From the IMG/VR virus record IMGVR_UViG_3300025697_000904, positions 1 through 23,907 of that record: DNA of 23,907 bases; one strand, written 5' to 3'. The DNA comes from a virus. Each line of letters starts with the position of its first letter. Position 1 is the first letter of the stretch. The notes beneath the pieces were generated by a model. The model had not been told where the DNA came from and did no database searches. It saw only the letters and a list, made by a program, of their open reading frames with translations. The position numbers were made by a program, and so were the translations under genes. This document shows, piece by piece, positions 8,869-16,210 of this stretch.

Positions 8869-8883
8869 ACTTATACCTTACTA

Positions 8884-8912
8884 ATATTAGACTTATTTTG
8901 TGGGACTGTCAA
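8884..8912 (-). promoter_or_regulatory. strong sigma70-like promoter, TTGACA-17-TAATAT
   Basis: A perfect -35 box TTGACA (8912-8907) lies inside the last codons of the 366-aa glycosyltransferase gene. After a 17-base spacer comes TAATAT (8889-8884), within the gap. Transcription would begin near 8877 and run straight into two hairpins. It is the only clear promoter for the unit 8805-3492. Confidence 0.65.
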
Positions 8913-9993
8913 GGACACGAAGGAAAAACTCAGCGTAAGCATCCACCCCATCCTTCACCTGCCAATCCTTTTTCGTGGTCTTAAAAGCTTCCTCTCCCAT
9001 TGATTTCCTGTGTTCCTTGTCGTCTATCAGTCTCTTAATTGACCGATACCACTCGATCTCTGTGCTTGCTAAAAACCCATTCTTCCCCTCCTCGATGACA
9101 TTTTCGTATTGTCTCATTCTCTGCCAGACACCAGGTTTCTTGGCGGTGCTACCCTCTATGAACTTGATTGAGGATTTGCACTTGTTGTAAATATTGTCCG
9201 TTAAGGGGGTAACTAGAATGTCTACCTGATCCATGAACACGGGGAACTTCTCACGCACCCACTTATAAAGGTCAACGTCTCCGAAGCCGTGGGTGTACCT
9301 TTGACCCCACCTTTTCTTGTACTTGGGAATCAACGCACCAACCGTCATAAAACTTACATTGGGATATTCCTTTAAGATTCGGTCTAGCCCTTTGTTAAAT
9401 TCGTCGTTTTGTAAGTCCTTGAAATGTGAACTAGAGCCGAAGTGGAGTAACTTAATATCAAGGGTGTCTTTGAACGGGGACCGGTGGCTGTAAAGTTTAA
9501 GATTAACCCTATTAGACATGACTTTTATCCTAGAGGGGTCTTTGCCTGTTTTGTGCATGATTACATTCCGAAGGTACTTGTTGGTGGTAGTAATGAAGTC
9601 AACCTCTTTAGAAATGGCGGTGACGTTGTTTATCCCCTCGCTTCCTTTCTTATAAGCCTGATAAGCCGTGTTGTCCTCGGCCACATCCCACAAATCATCG
9701 TCCATATCTAAAACAATCTTTCTCTTATTCTTCCTGGCCATACAACCCATGATAGCGAAAGCCCAAGCGTTGGTGGTGTAGTTTAAAAAGAGTATGTCGT
9801 GTTCTGCCGTTACCTTAATCCAATCCATCTTCTTGTTTAGCTTGGGATCGTACATGGTAACTTTGAATTTAACCTTACCGTCTGTCCAACCATCTAAAGC
9901 TTCCATAGGTTGAACTACACGGGCAAAATCAACACCACTTGTACGTTCAACGGCTGCGTGACTTGGCATTGCAAAAACCCGAATTATTTTCAT
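8893..9993 (-). CDS. GT4-like glycosyltransferase (366 aa), last gene of the glycan cassette
   Basis: The 366-aa protein has the two-domain layout of GT-B glycosyltransferases. Residues 94-104 (VLDMDDDLWDV) are a segment often seen in group 1 transferases, which move sugars from nucleotide donors. Residues 181-220 (KLLHFGSSSHFKDL and NVSFMTVGAL) form the start of the donor domain. Residues 257-290 (VDILVTPLTDN then SSIKFIEGSTAKKPGVW) match the acidic donor-binding region of GT4 enzymes, with the K276 and E280 pair. ATG at 9993 overlaps the previous stop by 4 bases (ATGA). No signal peptide or membrane segment, so it is probably cytoplasmic. Donor and acceptor cannot be told from sequence. Confidence 0.82.
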   Translation of the reverse strand: MKIIRVFAMPSHAAVERTSGVDFARVVQPMEALDGWTDGKVKFKVTMYDPKLNKKMDWIKVTAEHDILFLNYTTNAWAFAIMGCMARKNKRKIVLDMDDDLWDVAEDNTAYQAYKKGSEGINNVTAISKEVDFITTTNKYLRNVIMHKTGKDPSRIKVMSNRVNLKLYSHRSPFKDTLDIKLLHFGSSSHFKDLQNDEFNKGLDRILKEYPNVSFMTVGALIPKYKKRWGQRYTHGFGDVDLYKWVREKFPVFMDQVDILVTPLTDNIYNKCKSSIKFIEGSTAKKPGVWQRMRQYENVIEEGKNGFLASTEIEWYRSIKRLIDDKEHRKSMGEEAFKTTKKDWQVKDGVDAYAEFFLRVLDSPTK

Positions 9994-10739
9994 TGTGTAG
10001 CCTCAATAAACTGATCTAAACGGAAACTAAATAAGGTTCTTAATGCTTGGTAGTGTTCTCTAAATTTCGCCGTGTCTAGTTTAACATTTTCCTTTATCCC
10101 CCAACTAATACCGTTCATACCGGGTTCGTAATCCTCAAACTTCTTCTTCGTATAGTCAGATGGGATGATAACAATACGACAACCACACAATCTGGCAATT
10201 TCTGTCATGGCGGTACGATGATCGTAGCAATACATAACACTACACTCGTTTAACATGTCTGCTAGTGCTTGTTGGTCTTGGGCAAACTTTCTATCAATAG
10301 GTATGCACTCTTTTGGGTGAACGCTAGAGCTAGGCTTCTTGCCAAAGAATACACACTTTTTGTTTCGTTTCTTCTTCTGGTCTTTAAACAGGTGCATATT
10401 AAGTATGGGTAGAAACATTGTGTGTTCTGGGTCTGTGTTATAAACCAACTTGGAAAAGCTATATATAAGGTCTGTGTCCTCAAACTTAACGGGGCCAGTA
10501 ATTCCATTAGAGGCCATCTCTCCTGGTGGGGCGAGTATATAGCGAACTACTGTGTTGGCTTCGGCTGGGTTGCCATGAGATATTTCTGGGTAAATAGCCA
10601 CAAAGTCTTTGTTCTCGAACTTAGCATTTAAGAAAGCTATCTGGCCTTTGGCTAGCAACCAACCATATAAACCATAGAGGACTCTTATCCCTCCTGATAC
10701 TGGAGAAAATGGTGGGGTGATAATGCTATAAGGTCTCAA
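9990..10739 (-). CDS. glycosyltransferase-like protein (249 aa)
   Basis: The N-terminus (residues 6-24, ITPPFSPVSGGIRVLYGL) carries the Gly-rich loop typical of the acceptor domain of GT-B transferases. Residues about 125-200 (KCVFFGKKPSS, then CSVMYCYDHRTAMTEIARL and GCRIVIIPSD) look like the donor domain, with EIARLCGC in the place where GT4 enzymes have their conserved Glu. At 249 aa it is short for the family (usually 330-400), so part of a domain is missing or compact. The start is TTG at 10739, overlapping the previous stop (TTGA), with GGAG just upstream. It may be a true transferase or a partner of the next gene. Function is moderately sure. Confidence 0.65.
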   Translation of the reverse strand: MRPYSIITPPFSPVSGGIRVLYGLYGWLLAKGQIAFLNAKFENKDFVAIYPEISHGNPAEANTVVRYILAPPGEMASNGITGPVKFEDTDLIYSFSKLVYNTDPEHTMFLPILNMHLFKDQKKKRNKKCVFFGKKPSSSVHPKECIPIDRKFAQDQQALADMLNECSVMYCYDHRTAMTEIARLCGCRIVIIPSDYTKKKFEDYEPGMNGISWGIKENVKLDTAKFREHYQALRTLFSFRLDQFIEATQ

Positions 10740-11479
10740 AGTTCTCCATACTTGACGCTTCGACCTTGATAACCTTGCTTGATTAACCAGTCAGTTACTT
10801 CCTTCGTGAAACCCATCTGTTCAAACTGTAACTTGGGTAGGGCCACTTTCCCTTTAGCGTGGTGGTAAGCCTTTACCTGTTCGTCCATACACATTAACTT
10901 GTCATCCTCTATATAAAACCTTGCTTCCATACCTAAGCTCTTACAACCCAAATAGTTCTTATCTTTGTCCCAAATCAGCTTTTTCATCTTTTTAACAGCT
11001 TTGTTACGATACCAGACCGTGTTTAAAACGTCATTCTCTTGTCGGGTATATAACATGGCGTTCTTGTTTGCTTTTTCCCAAATGTCCCAAAACCCCTTGT
11101 TGGTTGATCCAACTAGCCCTGCTTGGACGTACATCTTCTCATCTATGTCTTCAAAGGTAGCATTCTCATAAATGTTGTAATTCCATACCGCCCCTACTTC
11201 CCAGTCGGTATCTAGTATCTCTGTCAGTCTGCCCGTAATGACTGTATCTGCATCAATGTTGATAACTCTGTCATAGTCTGCAACAAGCAACTTAGCAAAG
11301 GTAGGTTTGGCCATGTAGAAGTTAATATCGTTATCTTTAAACACCTTGTCTACCATGTCCTGTCTAAACACAACCAAATCTATGTCGGGGTGGTACTTCT
11401 TAAAGGAATTGATTAGTACATGTGTACCCACACTAAAGTAGTAGTCATCTGATACGATACTAAAAAATACTGTTTTCAT
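10736..11479 (-). CDS. GT8-like (glycogenin/LgtC type) glycosyltransferase (247 aa)
   Basis: The protein starts MKTVFFSIVSDDYYFSVG, a GT-A nucleotide-sugar fold opening, with helix VLINSFKKYHPDIDLVVF. The metal-binding DxD motif is at residues 76-78 within VINIDADTVITGRL. Residues 122-150 (KMYVQAGLVGSTNKGFWDIW) resemble the family's acceptor-side segment, and KAYHHAKGK near residue 224 matches the late His-rich motif that closes on the donor phosphate. The size is normal for this class. The enzyme would add a hexose from UDP-sugar to a glycan in the cytoplasm. ATGA overlap with the FkbM gene. The exact sugar is unknown. Confidence 0.82.
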   Translation of the reverse strand: MKTVFFSIVSDDYYFSVGTHVLINSFKKYHPDIDLVVFRQDMVDKVFKDNDINFYMAKPTFAKLLVADYDRVINIDADTVITGRLTEILDTDWEVGAVWNYNIYENATFEDIDEKMYVQAGLVGSTNKGFWDIWEKANKNAMLYTRQENDVLNTVWYRNKAVKKMKKLIWDKDKNYLGCKSLGMEARFYIEDDKLMCMDEQVKAYHHAKGKVALPKLQFEQMGFTKEVTDWLIKQGYQGRSVKYGEL

Positions 11480-12129
11480 CTAGTAAATAAAACAATAACA
11501 GCACTCGACTCGTATCTTCGTGCTTTGTAGCCAAGTCTCATCATATATTGAACTAACTCCATAAAGTTAGGATGGTGGAACTCAATCTCAATAGCTTTTA
11601 TCCTATCGGCTACTTTCTTAAACCCCTTACTTCTAAGTATCATGTCTTCTGCACCCTCTACATCGAATTTACAGAAATCAACTGTGTCAATCTTGTTTTC
11701 CTTCATAAAGGTATCAAAGGCATAAGTCTTACATTTGTTTCCACCCTGTCCGTAGTCGTTGGTAAGTGAGTTACAAGTCAGGTTGTTGTCGAGATAGTTT
11801 ATAGTCATCTCTCCGTCCTTGTCAGCTATGGCAGCCTTGAATATCTCTACATTGTCCCATTTGTTAAATTCTTTATTCTTCTTTAGTGCCTCAAAGTGCA
11901 TCTCTGATGGTTCAATAGCATAAAGCTTTTTACAGAAAGTTCTCATGTATTGAGTGACTACTCCTATATTAGCTCCCACGTCGATAACAACCATGTCTTC
12001 CTTTTGGTTGAATATATCAACATATACTCCTTCAAAGTAAATCTCGTTGTAGATATAGGGAATGTATAAGCTGTCGAATGGGATTGGTTTCTTCTCTGTC
12101 CCTGCGGGATAAAATAGTGCTTTTAGCAT
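11476..12129 (-). CDS. FkbM-family SAM-dependent methyltransferase (217 aa)
   Basis: Residues 47-60 (VVIDVGANIGVVTQ) are motif I of the Rossmann methyltransferase fold, followed by an acidic residue at the end of strand 2 (LYAIEPSEMHFEAL). Residues 148-165 (VDFCKFDVEGAEDMILR) match the FkbM signature KxDxEGxE. FkbM enzymes O-methylate sugars in polyketides and surface glycans. The length is usual. The start ATG overlaps the LicD-like stop by 7 bases. In this cassette it would cap or modify a sugar hydroxyl and might hide a receptor. Family is clear, substrate is not. Confidence 0.88.
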   Translation of the reverse strand: MLKALFYPAGTEKKPIPFDSLYIPYIYNEIYFEGVYVDIFNQKEDMVVIDVGANIGVVTQYMRTFCKKLYAIEPSEMHFEALKKNKEFNKWDNVEIFKAAIADKDGEMTINYLDNNLTCNSLTNDYGQGGNKCKTYAFDTFMKENKIDTVDFCKFDVEGAEDMILRSKGFKKVADRIKAIEIEFHHPNFMELVQYMMRLGYKARRYESSAVIVLFTR

Positions 12130-12704
12130 AGTTTTGGTAATTTATAATTATCTAAATCATTAGTACAGACCAGATTGTTAGCGTTGACAGCCCAGTTCCA
12201 TGTAGCCTTTGGTGTTCTCCAATCTTCTCCAAAGTAGTGTGATAGCCACTTTTCAGGATTAGCTGGTGTGTTAAAAGTCCTGCCAAGATATTTGATTTTA
12301 CCAAACTTCTTTAGTTGATATTCAGGCCAAACAAGGTTTAAGTTACTTCCACCATGTTCGTACCTAATCCCCTTCTTTTTCCAAAACTTAGGCATCAGGG
12401 TAAAGTAGTCAGCATCCCAACATCTCTCTTTGAGTTGTGGGCCAAAGAAAGTAAAGTAGTTCTCATACTCATCGTTGGTATCGTTTCTAAAGTATTCATT
12501 GTCTTTTTTAAGTTGTTTATTAAACTTATTGGTAACATCTTCTGCTCGCACCCCTATGTTCAGTTCCCTATCAAAAGTGCTAGTTTGTAGGATATAACCA
12601 CTTCTTATAAGGTGTAATAGGGACGAACCAATGAAAAAGAACTCAACCCCATACTTTTTGAAGTAATCATCTACTCTCAACAAATACTCATCAAATGGTG
12701 TCAT
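12123..12704 (-). CDS. LicD-like / nucleotidyltransferase-fold protein (193 aa)
   Basis: The N-terminal region (residues 22-52: FFFIGSSLLHLIRSGYI and FDRELNIGV) matches the LicD fold: the GTLLG-like Gly-Ser turn followed by a WDDDIDIG-like acidic strand. Here the strand reads DREL-N, so the usual DxD metal site is changed, with only D45 and E47 left. The C-terminal third (YLGRTFNTP, then WLSHYFGEDWRTPK) is the conserved LicD end. LicD proteins move phosphocholine, or in related cases other phospho-groups, from a CDP-linked donor to a glycan. Its neighbour, a TagD-like cytidylyltransferase joined by a 4-base overlap, could make that donor. The activity of this changed active site is uncertain. 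Confidence 0.7.
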   Translation of the reverse strand: MTPFDEYLLRVDDYFKKYGVEFFFIGSSLLHLIRSGYILQTSTFDRELNIGVRAEDVTNKFNKQLKKDNEYFRNDTNDEYENYFTFFGPQLKERCWDADYFTLMPKFWKKKGIRYEHGGSNLNLVWPEYQLKKFGKIKYLGRTFNTPANPEKWLSHYFGEDWRTPKATWNWAVNANNLVCTNDLDNYKLPKLC

Positions 12705-13102
12705 TTTAATCTTGCCCTCCTTAGTGTTGAAGAAATCTCGTCGGTGTGTGGGAAGTAAATAAACTTAACCCCATCAGACTCTAGTCCTCTTTCATAATCA
12801 ATCCAGTTTTCGTCATCATACCAATCGTCACCCACAAACACTTTGTCAAAGCCCAACTTGTCCCATTCATCTATCTTGTTTATTGTGGTTTGTGGAACGG
12901 CCACGTCTACATACTTAATTGCCCTTACTATCTCTATCCTTTCTTTAAAGGGTACTAAAGCCTTCTTACCCTTCTCCTTAACTAATTTATCAGTAGAAAC
13001 CCCTACGATTAGTCTGTCACACAAGGCATTGGCACTTCTAAGGATGTTTAAGTGTCCTATATGAAACAAATCAAATACTCCTGTTGTGTAGCCAATTACC
13101 AC
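12701..13102 (-). CDS. TagD-like glycerol-3-phosphate (or related) cytidylyltransferase (133 aa)
   Basis: The protein has the full nucleotidyltransferase pattern of small cytidylyltransferases: GVFDLFHIGHLNIL at residues 8-21 with the HIGH motif at 14-17, FKERIEIVRAIKYVD near 53-66, VFVGDDWYDDENW near 89-101, and ISSTLRRARLK at 123-133 in place of the TagD ISTT end. Length 133 aa equals TagD (about 130). These enzymes join CTP with a polyol phosphate (CDP-glycerol) or a sugar phosphate. The start is GTG at 13102 preceded by AAGGAG, chosen because an overlap of 7 bases with the previous gene fits the cassette. The exact sugar is not fixed by the sequence. Confidence 0.86.
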   Translation of the reverse strand: MVIGYTTGVFDLFHIGHLNILRSANALCDRLIVGVSTDKLVKEKGKKALVPFKERIEIVRAIKYVDVAVPQTTINKIDEWDKLGFDKVFVGDDWYDDENWIDYERGLESDGVKFIYFPHTDEISSTLRRARLK

Positions 13103-13932
13103 CCTATCTCCTTGTTAAGTCTTAAAAAGCCTTCAACGGGCCAAGGTGTAGGGAAACCAATCTTTTCTTTATATACTAAGTCTAGTGGTAAGTATTTAGT
13201 CGCAATCTCTTTTAGGATAGGTTTATCTATCTTCTGTCCCATAGGGGCTTCCCACATTATTTGTGAGATGCCATTTTCTATATAAGGAAACTCTATCTCC
13301 ATCCCTGCTGTATGACAAGCGTTCACGGCCCTGTCAATTAATGCTGGTGTGTGCATTTCTATTAAGAAACGATACATACCCCACTCTTGCCATTTCTTAA
13401 AAGGGATTTCAACCCCAGTCTCAACTTGTAAGTATCTGCTTCTAAAAGTTCCCTCGTCTGTCATAAAATTCCCTGTCAATAGTTTTGTATAGCCACCAAA
13501 CAATCCGTCTGCTCCCTCTCCTGATGTTATAGTATCAAACCCATCCTTGCTGGCCTGTTTCGCCATTAAGTATAAACATGGTTCATTGGGGTGTAGTCCA
13601 TCGCCTTTGTTTCTAATTAAAAGCTCTATGGTAGCCAGGTATGCCTCTCTTGTAATTAAAACGGGAATCAGTGGTATACCAAGATGTTCTGCTACTCTCT
13701 CCGCAAAGTGTAGTTCGGATTTACCCTCTGTAAAAACTGCCGTATAGGCCACTTCGGGTTTGTTTATGGCTGCTAACAAACTACTATCTAGCCCTCCACT
13801 TAAAAATAAGGCCTCACTCTTGCCTTTTAGCCGTTCTTCAATATCGTCAACATCGGCTCTCTTAACTTTGTCATTAAAATCAATAAGAGATTTGTACTGA
13901 GTTTTTGTGTATCTGAAAGCTAAGTAATCCAT
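13096..13932 (-). CDS. asparagine-synthase-like PP-loop enzyme without glutaminase domain (278 aa)
   Basis: Residues 42-56 (LFLSGGLDSSLLAAI) are the PP-loop SGGLDSS that binds ATP in the AsnB/beta-lactam synthetase superfamily, and residues 137-149 (SGEGADGLFGGYT) are the second signature GxGxDxxFGGY. The order and spacing match the C-terminal half of asparagine synthase. The N-terminal Cys glutaminase domain is absent. Ammonia would need another source or the reaction may be different, for example an amidation or a related ATP-driven ligation. Related stand-alone proteins are known in surface polysaccharide clusters. The gene begins TAATG, overlapping the previous stop by one base. Role in the glycan is inferred. 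Confidence 0.82.
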   Translation of the reverse strand: MDYLAFRYTKTQYKSLIDFNDKVKRADVDDIEERLKGKSEALFLSGGLDSSLLAAINKPEVAYTAVFTEGKSELHFAERVAEHLGIPLIPVLITREAYLATIELLIRNKGDGLHPNEPCLYLMAKQASKDGFDTITSGEGADGLFGGYTKLLTGNFMTDEGTFRSRYLQVETGVEIPFKKWQEWGMYRFLIEMHTPALIDRAVNACHTAGMEIEFPYIENGISQIMWEAPMGQKIDKPILKEIATKYLPLDLVYKEKIGFPTPWPVEGFLRLNKEIGW

Positions 13933-14309
13933 TAAAATAAGTCCTTATATTCTTTTCTATTAGAGCTATCTTTCCAAGAACAGGTCTGTGGTGTTCGCCA
14001 AGAGTCCCCATACCTATGAGCCAAACATGCTTCTGGGTCAGATGGTACTTTAAACTTCCTACCTAAATAGTCTATTGTTTTCCATGTCTTCTTCGGGTAA
14101 TACTTTGGATCCCAGACCAAGCAATGATCGCCTTCTACGTTTTGAAAACAAACCCCTTTTTCCATCCAAATAGGATTCAGGGCTATTCTCGGTTCGTTGG
14201 CGTTAATTGATCCACTTGTTGTCATATACATTTCAGCATGAGGCTTGGGGCCTTTATGAGTATGTTTAAATCTTGATCCAAGTCCTGCCATTGGTATTAT
14301 TATATTCAT
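13932..14309 (-). CDS. chimeric sugar-nucleotidyltransferase N-terminus fused to LicD-like C-terminus (125 aa)
   Basis: Residues 1-24 (MNIIIPMAGLGSRFKHTHKG, then PKP) are the nucleotide-binding opening GxGxRF...KP of sugar-phosphate nucleotidyltransferases. The remaining 200 or more residues of that family are missing. Residues about 45-112 (KGVCFQNVEGDHCLVWD, DYLGRKFKVPSDPEAC, HRYGDSWRTPQ) align with residues about 109-173 of the LicD-like protein encoded at 12123-12704. So this is a short fusion of the start of one enzyme family and the end of another, and neither part has a full active site. Overlaps 4 bases with the previous gene and 1 with the next, so the frame is kept in the operon. 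Either a decayed fusion or a small accessory protein. Confidence 0.75.
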   Translation of the reverse strand: MNIIIPMAGLGSRFKHTHKGPKPHAEMYMTTSGSINANEPRIALNPIWMEKGVCFQNVEGDHCLVWDPKYYPKKTWKTIDYLGRKFKVPSDPEACLAHRYGDSWRTPQTCSWKDSSNRKEYKDLF

Positions 14310-14830
14310 TTTCTCCTCAAACTTATAAACGAGGGGCCATTAAGTTCAAATGCTTCGCTAGTGGCAATCGGGGCTTCCTCTTTAGATTCAGGAAAGTATT
14401 GTCTAATACTGGGAAAACAATCTAACACTCTCTGTGCATCTGGGCTTTGGTGTGTCCAACCATCTTCTTTATAGTCATCATCCCTACCAGCACCTACTAG
14501 AATTACCTTAATCTTGTCGTGGTCAATATAGTTACGAATGAACTCAAAAGGTCTATAAAGGGTAAAGTTGGTAATCGAGTAAAAGACAGGTATCTTGCCC
14601 TGTAGTGCTAGTCCTACACAAATGCCTACCCCTGCTTGTTCTGACGCACCTACGTTTATGACTCTTTCAGGGAAGTCTTCAAAGTGTGAGTCAAACATCT
14701 TGTAACCTAAGTCTGCCGTAACTAGCCATATATCCTCATTACTAGCCATTTCTTTATATAAGGCTCTACCAAAGTAACCCCTCATTGATTCATGTAATGG
14801 ATAGTCTTTTAGTCTTTCTTTACTTTTCAT
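14306..14830 (-). CDS. transketolase, C-terminal (pyrimidine-binding) subunit, short (174 aa)
   Basis: Residues 34-70 (IWLVTADLGYKMFDSHF, then RVINVGASEQAGVGI) give the pyrimidine-domain signature with the catalytic Glu at position 64, which activates the cofactor thiamin diphosphate. Residues 72-100 (GLALQGKIPVFYSITNF) continue the fold. The family's usual third, C-terminal domain is missing. With the preceding gene it forms a split transketolase of about 380 aa in total, much smaller than the 620-680 aa single-chain enzymes. Transketolase moves a two-carbon keto group between sugar phosphates. Start ATG overlaps the previous stop by 4 bases (ATGA). Confidence 0.87.
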   Translation of the reverse strand: MKSKERLKDYPLHESMRGYFGRALYKEMASNEDIWLVTADLGYKMFDSHFEDFPERVINVGASEQAGVGICVGLALQGKIPVFYSITNFTLYRPFEFIRNYIDHDKIKVILVGAGRDDDYKEDGWTHQSPDAQRVLDCFPSIRQYFPESKEEAPIATSEAFELNGPSFISLRRK

Positions 14831-15447
14831 TTTGTTATCTCCTTAAACATTTTTTCATCTAATACAACGTAATGACCGTCTATTCCTTGTATAAACTCTG
14901 GTAGATGGAATAGATTGGGTGCGACTACCATTGTTGGGAAGAATGACTGTAGCCTGTGTTGTAAGTATTGTGTGTCTACTGTACCTAGTGCTGACAATCC
15001 GTTAGCTATAACCGTGATCCTCAAGTTCTCCAATCTCTGTTCGGCTGCAATCCTTAAAGCCTCCCATACTGAGCCTTCTGCACAAGCCCCATCGCTAGTG
15101 ACCAAATAAACGTTAGTTTCTCTATCAGCTAGTGCTAACCCTACTGCAACCGTTTCTGCCTGTCCTAGACTACCTCCTGATACCCAAACACCATGTTCCA
15201 TATCTCTTTCAGCGTGTGTTCCATATCTCTCTGCCATTTCCTCTGCATTACATAGTCCGTGTTTCTCTAAAACTACCCAAAGGGCTAGTGCGGCATGGGA
15301 GTTGCCCAGTACAAAGGGTTCGTCCTTTTTTCGTATCTCGTAAATGCGTTCTATGGTTGGGAGGGTGGTTAGGACTGAGGACAAATGACTCCTTTTCTGC
15401 TTATAGGAAATCTCTACTGCTCGGCGTTCAAGTTTACCTAGACTCAA
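14827..15447 (-). CDS. transketolase, N-terminal (diphosphate-binding) subunit (206 aa)
   Basis: Residues 118-149 (SDGACAEGSVWEALRIAA ending in VIAN) are the thiamin diphosphate motif GDGx(24-27)N, with S in place of the first G. Residues 48-55 (GNSHAALA) match the SKGH-A-L segment and residues 90-98 (SGGSLGQAE) match the GSLGQG segment of transketolases. The start is TTG at 15447 with GAGGAG five bases upstream; it overlaps the end of the epimerase gene by 14 bases. The two subunit genes are coupled, which should give equal amounts. Split enzymes of this type occur in bacterial and archaeal genomes and in sugar clusters. In this cassette it probably makes an unusual sugar precursor, which is an inference. 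Confidence 0.87.
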   Translation of the reverse strand: MSLGKLERRAVEISYKQKRSHLSSVLTTLPTIERIYEIRKKDEPFVLGNSHAALALWVVLEKHGLCNAEEMAERYGTHAERDMEHGVWVSGGSLGQAETVAVGLALADRETNVYLVTSDGACAEGSVWEALRIAAEQRLENLRITVIANGLSALGTVDTQYLQHRLQSFFPTMVVAPNLFHLPEFIQGIDGHYVVLDEKMFKEITK

Positions 15448-16201
15448 CCATCTCCTCGATTGAATCTCTAAGTGACTTCTCTGGTTTCCACCCGAACCTT
15501 CGTGATCTGAAATTGGTCGAAACCCAGTGTTTGGTATCGTAGGGTCTTAAATGGGGTACTTCTGTTAGATTGGCTTTCCTGTGGGTGACGTCCTCAACTA
15601 GCTCTTTAACTTCTTCGTTGGTGTGTTTCTTCCCCCATCCTAGTTCGTATATCCCTCTAGCACCGCTTGTAGCCAAGTTAATTAATCCATTGGTAACGTC
15701 GTCTACGTCTATAAAGTCGTGTGAGGGGGTGGGGACGAAATCCATGTGTTCTCCGTCAAGACAAGACCTTATAAGGGTAGGAATCAAATGCTCTTTCTGC
15801 TCTCCTACTCCGGTAACTGAAAAAGGTCTGACTATACATACAGGGACGTTGTGTTTCTCCATAACCGCTAGTAATATCTCTTCGGCGGCTTTCTTTGTCC
15901 GTGAGTACATAGTCTGCATCGGCAACTTAACAGAAGACGTACTCATAAAAACAAAGCACTTAATATCTGTGGATAGTTGACTGACCATGTGAGCGATGTC
16001 TAAAACATTGGCTTGGACGATCTTCTCGTCCTCGGTGTGGTGAGACATGTTCCCATAAGCGGAAAGAAAGTAGAAGTAATCAAAAGGCAATAACTCGGTA
16101 GTCCGTATCTCTTTGTGAGGGATTGTAGTAACTCCCTCTAGTTTAGCCAGTAGATTTCTTCCTATAAAACCGCCGGCTCCGGTTTCGTATATTCTCGACA
16201 T
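15434..16201 (-). CDS. NAD(P)-dependent sugar epimerase/dehydratase, extended SDR (255 aa)
   Basis: Residues 8-14 (GAGGFIG) are the Rossmann NAD-binding loop GxxGxxG. Residues 87-103 (STSSVKLPMQTMYSRTK) hold the catalytic Ser and the YxxxK pair (Y99, K103). Residues 119-126 (VCIVRPFSVTG) match the RPxxVYG region and DFIDVDDVTNGLINL near residue 165 is the second family signature. It acts on nucleotide sugars (epimerase, reductase or dehydratase cannot be told apart). At 255 aa it is shorter than the usual 300-330. First gene of the cassette, with a TATAAT box 9 bases upstream of its ATG and no ribosome site at normal spacing, so the message may be nearly leaderless. Confidence 0.86.
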   Translation of the reverse strand: MSRIYETGAGGFIGRNLLAKLEGVTTIPHKEIRTTELLPFDYFYFLSAYGNMSHHTEDEKIVQANVLDIAHMVSQLSTDIKCFVFMSTSSVKLPMQTMYSRTKKAAEEILLAVMEKHNVPVCIVRPFSVTGVGEQKEHLIPTLIRSCLDGEHMDFVPTPSHDFIDVDDVTNGLINLATSGARGIYELGWGKKHTNEEVKELVEDVTHRKANLTEVPHLRPYDTKHWVSTNFRSRRFGWKPEKSLRDSIEEMVESR

Positions 16202-16210
16202 CCTAAGAGG

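Noticed and set aside
10262-10507. 81-aa frame inside a glycosyltransferase gene
   Set aside because: Out of frame inside a gene with clear domain motifs; no ribosome site.
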